DNA from: an uncultured Rhizobiaceae group bacterium
GTDB lineage: Bacteria; Pseudomonadota; Alphaproteobacteria; Rhizobiales; Rhizobiaceae
Direction: 5' to 3'
DNA: 11,075 bases
Assembly (NCBI GenBank): GCA_937951455.1
Contig: CALFBU010000171.1
Span: forward strand, 1 to 11,075
In this document: positions 7,035-11,075 of the stretch, in pieces
Position numbering within the stretch: position 1 is the first letter of the stretch
Layout: the number at the start of each line of letters is the position of its first letter
Notes under the pieces: model-generated
Told to the model about the DNA's origin: nothing
Database searches by the model: none
Seen by the model: only the letters and a program-made list of their open reading frames with translations
Program-made: the position numbers and the translations under genes

Positions 7035-7592
7035 GGAAGGGTCTACCCAGCCGATGTTACCATCTTCGCGGCGGTAGACCACGTTGGTTTTACCGCTGCC
7101 TGCATTGGTGAAAACAACAACTGGGGTATCAATCAAGTCGAGTTTCATAACAGCTTCAGCAACACTTTGGGTTTCTATGCTGGTAAGTGATTCTGCGATG
7201 ATGACCGGGTTATATTCCTCCGGCATTTCTTCTTCTGGCGCAGGTGATTCAACGATTGCATAAGCTGCTTGCGCTCTTGCAACCTTGTCTGCATTTCCGT
7301 GGTGGTCTTTCAGGCGGCGCTTGTAGCGTCTTAGCCTTTTTTCAATCTTGTCAGCGGCTGCTTCAAAAGATGCTGTTGGATCCATCTCATTAGCTGTGCT
7401 TTGCAAATCGGCACTGCTATCGAGGTGTATGATACACTCACAAATAAAACGGTTACCTGTCTTTTCAAGCGTTACATGACCTCGATATCCCCCTGGGAAA
7501 TATTTGGTGACGGCTTCATCAAGCCTGTCTTGGATACGTGCCGTTAGTGTATCCCCAATGTTCATGTGTTTGCCTGAAATTTGTAAGCTCAT
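7032..7592 (-). CDS. hpf: Ribosome hibernation promoting factor, long form (HPF/RaiA family)
   Basis: This 186-residue protein dimerises and silences 70S ribosomes in stationary phase or starvation. Residues 1-~105 form the S30AE domain that sits in the mRNA/tRNA channel, starting MSLQISGKHMNIGDTL and ending in the basic helix KIEKRLRRYKRRLKDHH (82-98). An acidic, proline-containing linker (~112-127) leads to the C-terminal dimerisation domain with VVVFTNAGSGKTNVVYRRED (158-177), which defines the long form. The ATG at 7592 has GGAG seven bases upstream. An open frame back to 7655 would add 21 residues unlike the family. The gene follows rpoN by 94 bases on the same strand. In rhizobia ptsN usually comes next, but here the convergent DUF1150 gene follows directly. 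Confidence 0.94.
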   Translation of the reverse strand: MSLQISGKHMNIGDTLTARIQDRLDEAVTKYFPGGYRGHVTLEKTGNRFICECIIHLDSSADLQSTANEMDPTASFEAAADKIEKRLRRYKRRLKDHHGNADKVARAQAAYAIVESPAPEEEMPEEYNPVIIAESLTSIETQSVAEAVMKLDLIDTPVVVFTNAGSGKTNVVYRREDGNIGWVDPS

Positions 7593-7613
7593 TTTGTACT
7601 CCAATTTTGTTAT

Positions 7614-7634
7614 CGCTACAGTGCAAGCGTAGCG
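7614..7634 (-). promoter_or_regulatory. Hairpin in the rpoN-hpf gap
   Basis: CGCTAC and GTAGCG form a 6-base-pair GC-rich stem with a 9-base loop, centred about 30 bases before the hpf start. No U-run follows on the hpf strand, so it is not an intrinsic terminator. It could stabilise a processed hpf mRNA or act as an operator. The rest of the gap shows no clear promoter. Confidence 0.4.
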
Positions 7635-7686
7635 CGGAGGAGGCTTATATGGCAATTCCCAAACATAAATTTATATTTCAGAGGTA

Positions 7687-9186
7687 TTAGGCCTGCTGTT
7701 TTTTCTCGCGGCGACGTTCAACTGAAGACGGAATACGCATGGCTTCACGATATTTGGCAACCGTGCGTCTTGCGATTTCTATGCCAGTTTCCTGCAATTT
7801 TAGCACAATTTGGTCGTCTGAAAGCACTTTTTTGGGAGATTCCAAATCAACCAGCTGTTTGATTTTATGCTTCACACTTTGCGACGCATATCCCTCCTCA
7901 CCATCACTTGAACTAATTGAAGATGAGAAGAAATATTTAAGTTCAAAAATTCCCCGATCACACATGAGGAACTTGTTTGAGGTCACCCGGCTTATGGTTG
8001 ATTCGTGCATTTTAATGGCATCGGCAACAGTTTTAAGATTTAGCGGACGAAGATGTTCCACCCCTTGCGCAAAAAACATGTCCTGTTGTTTAACAATTTC
8101 AGTCGCCACTTTAAGAATGGTTTGCGCCCTTTGATCGAGACTTTTGGTCAGCCAGCTGGCGTTGCCCATGCATTCGGCAATAAATTCCTTGCCTTCAGGT
8201 GTTTTTACGGCAGAAGTCAGCTCTGCATGATAGCTATGATTAACCAGCACTCTGGGTAATGTTTCAGGGTTCAGATCGATTGCCCAACTGCCATCTCTCT
8301 TTTGTCTGATAAGCACATCAGGTACGACATTTTGCGAAAGTATCGGCTCATATCGTGCAGCAGGTCTTGGATCCAACTCTTTTATCTCGCGGATCATGTC
8401 ATTAAAGTCTTCGCGGCTCACTTCACAAAGCTTCATCAATTTTTCAAATTCACGCTTAGCCAAGAGAGGTAGGTTCTCGATCAGTTTTTGCATGGCTGGA
8501 TCGAAACGGTCTTTTTCTTGCAATTGAATAGCAAGACATTCACGCAAATTGCGCGCACCGATGCCGGGTGGATCAAAGGTTTGAAACTTGGCCAGAACTT
8601 TTTCAACTTGAGCAACGCTGACGTTATTAAGCATGGCTATATCATTCAGGTCTTCCTGAAAATATCCATCTTCAGATAGGCCATGCGCAATATAGGCTGC
8701 AATTTCACGATTTTTCTGATCGCTGAAATTAAGCGAAACCTGTTCATTTAAGTGTTGTGCAAGGCTGACAGTCTGGCCGATGCTTGCCAGAAAATCTGTG
8801 TTATCCGTATTGCTTGAAGACGTTCCGCTGGAAGATGCGGTACTAAGCGATTGGATGTTGTCTTTGTTTGCTTTTTCTGCGCCCGCAATGCCTTCATCAT
8901 AGACGTTTTCAAAAGATGCATCGAGGTCATTGGCGTTTTCACCCGCATCGAGTTTCATTTCGTTCGAAATAACATCGTCTTTTTCAACTTTTTCAGAAGC
9001 AGGCTCTGTTGCAGCAATGCTATTCTCATTACCCATTTCGAGTAGGGGGTTCTTTTCAATTTCGTCCTGAACAAAATCAGCCAACTCAAGGTGGCTATAT
9101 TGTAATAGTTTAATCGATTGCGCCAGTTGTGGCGTCATCACGAGTGATTGCGATTGCTTCTGTTGTAAACGAGCTGAAAGCGCCAT
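7687..9186 (-). CDS. rpoN: RNA polymerase sigma-54 factor
   Basis: This 499-residue alternative sigma factor directs polymerase to -24/-12 promoters opened by AAA+ enhancer-binding activators. Region I is the glutamine/leucine-rich N-terminus LQQKQSQSLVMTPQLAQSIK onward (residues 1-50), the target of activators. Region II (~52-135) is acidic and serine-rich, with a low-complexity run near 114-126, as expected of this variable linker. The core-binding domain follows (~135-330). A helix-turn-helix spans ~380-410 (LNLKTVADAIKMHESTISRV), and the RpoN box ARRTVAKYRE at 472-481 reads the -24 element. All parts are intact. The ATG has GAGG at a spacing of about nine. It lies 77 bases after lptB, the usual neighbour in Hyphomicrobiales, and may share its transcript. 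A possible stem covering its ribosome site is listed separately. Confidence 0.97.
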   Translation of the reverse strand: MALSARLQQKQSQSLVMTPQLAQSIKLLQYSHLELADFVQDEIEKNPLLEMGNENSIAATEPASEKVEKDDVISNEMKLDAGENANDLDASFENVYDEGIAGAEKANKDNIQSLSTASSSGTSSSNTDNTDFLASIGQTVSLAQHLNEQVSLNFSDQKNREIAAYIAHGLSEDGYFQEDLNDIAMLNNVSVAQVEKVLAKFQTFDPPGIGARNLRECLAIQLQEKDRFDPAMQKLIENLPLLAKREFEKLMKLCEVSREDFNDMIREIKELDPRPAARYEPILSQNVVPDVLIRQKRDGSWAIDLNPETLPRVLVNHSYHAELTSAVKTPEGKEFIAECMGNASWLTKSLDQRAQTILKVATEIVKQQDMFFAQGVEHLRPLNLKTVADAIKMHESTISRVTSNKFLMCDRGIFELKYFFSSSISSSDGEEGYASQSVKHKIKQLVDLESPKKVLSDDQIVLKLQETGIEIARRTVAKYREAMRIPSSVERRREKKQQA

Positions 9187-9187
9187 G

Positions 9188-9251
9188 GTTACCTACCTCA
9201 TGTTTTTGCAAGCTCTTGTTTGAATTGGCCTGCTTATTGCATGAAGGTAAC
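9188..9251 (-). promoter_or_regulatory. Possible Shine-Dalgarno-masking stem before rpoN
   Basis: On the mRNA strand GTTACCT (9251-9245) can pair over 7 bases with AGGTAAC (9194-9188), which lies one base before the rpoN ATG. Just inside, CATG (9243-9240) can pair with CATG (9202-9199), placing the GAGG ribosome site in the helix or its bulge. The loop is about 36-50 bases. The arms span almost the whole lptB-rpoN gap. Folding energy was not computed. Confidence 0.35.
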
Positions 9252-9263
9252 AGAAACATATTC

Positions 9264-10160
9264 CTAAAGAGTAAATTGCTCTCCAAGATAAAGTCGTCGC
9301 ACGTCGGGATTTTGAACGATTTCGTTCGGACTGCCGTGGGTCAAGACATTTCCTGCATGGATAATATAAGCGCGGTCAATCAGCCCCAGCGTCTCCCGCA
9401 CATTATGATCCGTAATAAGAACGCCAATGCCGCGACGGGTCAGATGACGAACCAGATCCTGAATGTCCCCGACAGCAATCGGGTCGATGCCGGCGAACGG
9501 TTCATCCAGCAACATGAAAGAAGGTCTTGTCGCGAGCGCACGTGCAATTTCACAGCGCCGACGCTCACCGCCTGAAAGTGCAATCGAGGGAGATTTTCGA
9601 AGATGCGAAATGGAAAATTCATCAAGTAGTGCATCAAGCTGACGTTCACGCTCTTTCTTGTTGGGTTCAACCACTTCCAAAACTGCGCGGATGTTGTTTT
9701 CTACGCTTAAGCCTCTGAAAATACTGGCTTCTTGCGGTAGATAGCCAATACCAAGACGCGCCCTTCGATACATGGGTGTCTTGGTAATGTCGTGTCCATT
9801 GAGCTCGATTTTACCAGCATCAGCCTGCACAAGACCGGTAATCATGTAAAAGCTTGTGGTCTTGCCCGCACCATTGGGCCCCAGCAATCCAACCGCTTCA
9901 CCGCGCCTTACACCCAGGTTTACATTCTCAACAACCTTGCGTCCCTTGTAGCTTTTTTGGATGCCAGAAACGAGCAAGACACCTTCACGCGATTGCGGTT
10001 GATGGGTTGGCTGCGAGGCTGGTTGTGAGATGGGTGATGGTGATGCAATACGAATTTCCGGTGCATCAACGGGCGAACCTTCAAGTGGTGCATCAGCCCA
10101 ATTGACCTGACGGGCCTTGGGCTTTTTTACCAAGCCGGAGATGTTTTTAAGAAAGCCCAA
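9264..10160 (-). CDS. lptB: LPS export ABC transporter ATP-binding protein LptB
   Basis: This 298-residue cytoplasmic ATPase works with LptF/LptG to drive LPS extraction from the inner membrane. The ATPase domain begins near residue 61. It has Walker A GPNGAGKTT (94-102), Q-loop Gln143 in YLPQEASIF, signature LSGGERRR (195-202), Walker B FMLLDEP with Asp219/Glu220, and the switch His252. The pattern GYLPQEASIFRGLSVENNI is diagnostic of LptB rather than other ABC ATPases. About 60 residues of proline-, serine- and glutamine-rich sequence precede the domain, so the protein is longer than the ~241 residues of E. coli LptB. The start is taken as TTG at 10160, the only usable codon after an in-frame TAA nine codons upstream. 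Its ribosome site (GGAA) is weak, and a later start, for example the TTG at residue 10, cannot be excluded. Confidence 0.93.
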   Translation of the reverse strand: MGFLKNISGLVKKPKARQVNWADAPLEGSPVDAPEIRIASPSPISQPASQPTHQPQSREGVLLVSGIQKSYKGRKVVENVNLGVRRGEAVGLLGPNGAGKTTSFYMITGLVQADAGKIELNGHDITKTPMYRRARLGIGYLPQEASIFRGLSVENNIRAVLEVVEPNKKERERQLDALLDEFSISHLRKSPSIALSGGERRRCEIARALATRPSFMLLDEPFAGIDPIAVGDIQDLVRHLTRRGIGVLITDHNVRETLGLIDRAYIIHAGNVLTHGSPNEIVQNPDVRRLYLGEQFTL

Positions 10161-10249
10161 AGTGATATTCCAATAAACGTTTTGTTAGCTACAAATACAC
10201 GAATTACAGTTAATTTTCTTTAACGATGAAAATTTGGCATGCAAACCAA

Positions 10250-10801
10250 TTAATTTCGCGATTTTGGCGTCAGCAATATTTTAACCCGTTCATTACCAGA
10301 ACTGCCAGACGAAGAACTACACGGCGTCACATTGGAAACATTGGTTTTCAGATTCACAGTCACCTTGCAGGCAGACAGAACATTACCCGCCTGGCTGACG
10401 ATAACATTGCCCGTCATCAACACGGTTTCGGAAATCATGTTGATAGTTGCCTGATCAGCAGAGACCTTGTTTTCACCTGAGCGAACGGCAACTTTTCCAC
10501 TGGCCTCAATCTGGCGAATACCGCTTTTGGTTTTGCCGCTTTCACCAGCGCGTTCGTAAAAAACCTTGATACGGGTCGCCTGCATCAAGGTTTCACCTTG
10601 CACAACACTGACATTGCCTGTCAGCAAAGCCGTATTTTCATCATCGATAATTTCAAGCTTATCGGCCTCAATCTGAATGGGGTCGTTATTGTTCCCGATA
10701 CCCTTAAAAGCACCACCAGCAGATTGCGCAAAGCTAGGTATCGCAAATCCCAAGGTGGATATGAGAAAACCAAGAATGATGAAGGGTTTAATTCTGATCA
10801 T
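10250..10801 (-). CDS. lptA: LPS transport periplasmic protein LptA
   Basis: This 183-residue OstA-domain protein forms the periplasmic bridge carrying LPS from LptC to LptD. A Sec signal peptide covers residues 1-25 with likely cleavage after PSFA. The beta-jellyroll domain follows at ~41-155, beginning PIQIEADKLEI and containing TGNVSVVQGE, IRQIEASGKVAV and TGNVIVSQAGN. The C-terminus holds a serine/glycine-rich stretch with one cysteine (CSSSSGSSG, 161-169) and ends in a basic tail. I prefer the ATG at 10801 because it gives a compact signal peptide. The ATG at 10828 would add nine residues (MNLKRQIQI) and also lacks a good ribosome site. The gene overlaps the 3' end of lptC by 14 bases, indicating translational coupling, and lptB follows after 89 bases. 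Confidence 0.9.
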   Translation of the reverse strand: MIRIKPFIILGFLISTLGFAIPSFAQSAGGAFKGIGNNNDPIQIEADKLEIIDDENTALLTGNVSVVQGETLMQATRIKVFYERAGESGKTKSGIRQIEASGKVAVRSGENKVSADQATINMISETVLMTGNVIVSQAGNVLSACKVTVNLKTNVSNVTPCSSSSGSSGNERVKILLTPKSRN

Positions 10802-11075
10802 TATTTGAATTTGCCTTTTTAAGTTCATCCGGACGCAGCGTCATCCGCACACGTCCTTCGAAAATGAGTTTATTCCCACCGTCTTCAACCATCATCGCGT
10901 TTGATGAAATATCAGCTTGTGGGCTTTTACCGGTAATCGGGTTATTTGTATGCATAATGGAATTGCCAATATCGACACTGGCATCTTCCAAAACAAGAAC
11001 CATGCCGCTTGAAGTGGTAAGGTTTACGGTCTTCGACAATTGAAGCGTCTTTGCATCCGCATCGTAGATGCCGTT
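10788..11075 (-). CDS. lptC: LPS export protein LptC, C-terminal part; 5' end outside window
   Basis: The last 95 codons of a gene upstream of lptA are visible; the frame is open to the right edge. The sequence begins NGIYDADAKTLQL, then LTTSSGMVLVLEDASVDIG, NNPITGKSPQADISSNAMMV and IFEGRVRMTL. This repeating beta-strand pattern ends in the F-x-G-x-V-R-M motif typical of alphaproteobacterial LptC. The protein is a bitopic inner-membrane component that receives LPS from LptBFG and passes it to LptA. The N-terminal membrane anchor lies outside the window. Gene order lptC-lptA-lptB and the overlap with lptA support the call. Confidence 0.87.
   Translation of the reverse strand, partial: NGIYDADAKTLQLSKTVNLTTSSGMVLVLEDASVDIGNSIMHTNNPITGKSPQADISSNAMMVEDGGNKLIFEGRVRMTLRPDELKKANSNNDQN

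Noticed and set aside
9129..9575. 148-codon plus-strand open frame across the rpoN-lptB junction
   Set aside because: It is antisense to conserved rpoN and lptB sequence, and no family is recognisable.
10209..10224. GTTAA-N6-TTAAC inverted repeat in the lptA-lptB gap as a terminator
   Set aside because: The stem is only five mostly A-T pairs and lacks a U-tract, and lptA and lptB are expected to be co-transcribed.
1..11075. Mobile element, CRISPR array, defence island or new multigene system
   Set aside because: All genes belong to known core families with intact ends, and no long repeats, integrase, transposase or tRNA boundary was seen.

Overview
This window is chromosomal backbone from an alphaproteobacterium, most likely of the order Hyphomicrobiales (Rhizobiales). 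The evidence is a RegB/RegA (ActS/ActR) pair, an MmcB-type nuclease-like protein, a DUF1150 gene behind a class A small heat-shock gene, and the block lptC-lptA-lptB-rpoN-hpf. Base composition looks moderate rather than GC-rich, which would suit one of the lower-GC marine lineages of the order. That last placement is inference only.

Layout from left to right. (1) The 3' part of an acuI-like acrylyl-CoA reductase gene is followed after 20 bases by the redox sensor kinase gene regB and then the response regulator gene regA, all on the plus strand. (2) Convergent to regA lies mmcB (minus strand), which is divergent from an L,D-transpeptidase lipoprotein gene (plus). (3) A strong bidirectional hairpin terminator separates that gene from the convergent malate synthase G gene, glcB (minus). 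(4) Divergent from glcB is a small heat-shock operon, hsp20 plus DUF1150 (plus), with a good candidate RpoH (sigma-32) promoter. (5) The rest is one minus-strand cluster, read right to left: lptC (cut by the window edge), lptA, lptB, rpoN, hpf. It combines the periplasmic bridge and ATPase of LPS export with sigma-54 and the ribosome hibernation factor.

The genes do not form one pathway. RegBA senses the redox state of the respiratory chain. GlcB condenses glyoxylate with acetyl-CoA during growth on C2 compounds or glycolate. Hsp20 and HPF belong to stress and stationary-phase physiology. LptABC moves LPS to the outer membrane, and the L,D-transpeptidase remodels peptidoglycan. No mobile element, tRNA, rRNA, CRISPR array, phage gene or defence gene is visible, and I found no convincing undescribed multigene system. 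The points worth a second look are regulatory: a possible Shine-Dalgarno-masking stem before rpoN, an IclR-box-like half site before glcB, an RpoH-type promoter with an internal palindrome, a hairpin before hpf, and the absence of ptsN from its usual place after hpf.

No stretch of 300 bases or more lacks a gene. The two longest gaps (3096-3262 and 6130-6320) are divergent promoter regions and are described below.
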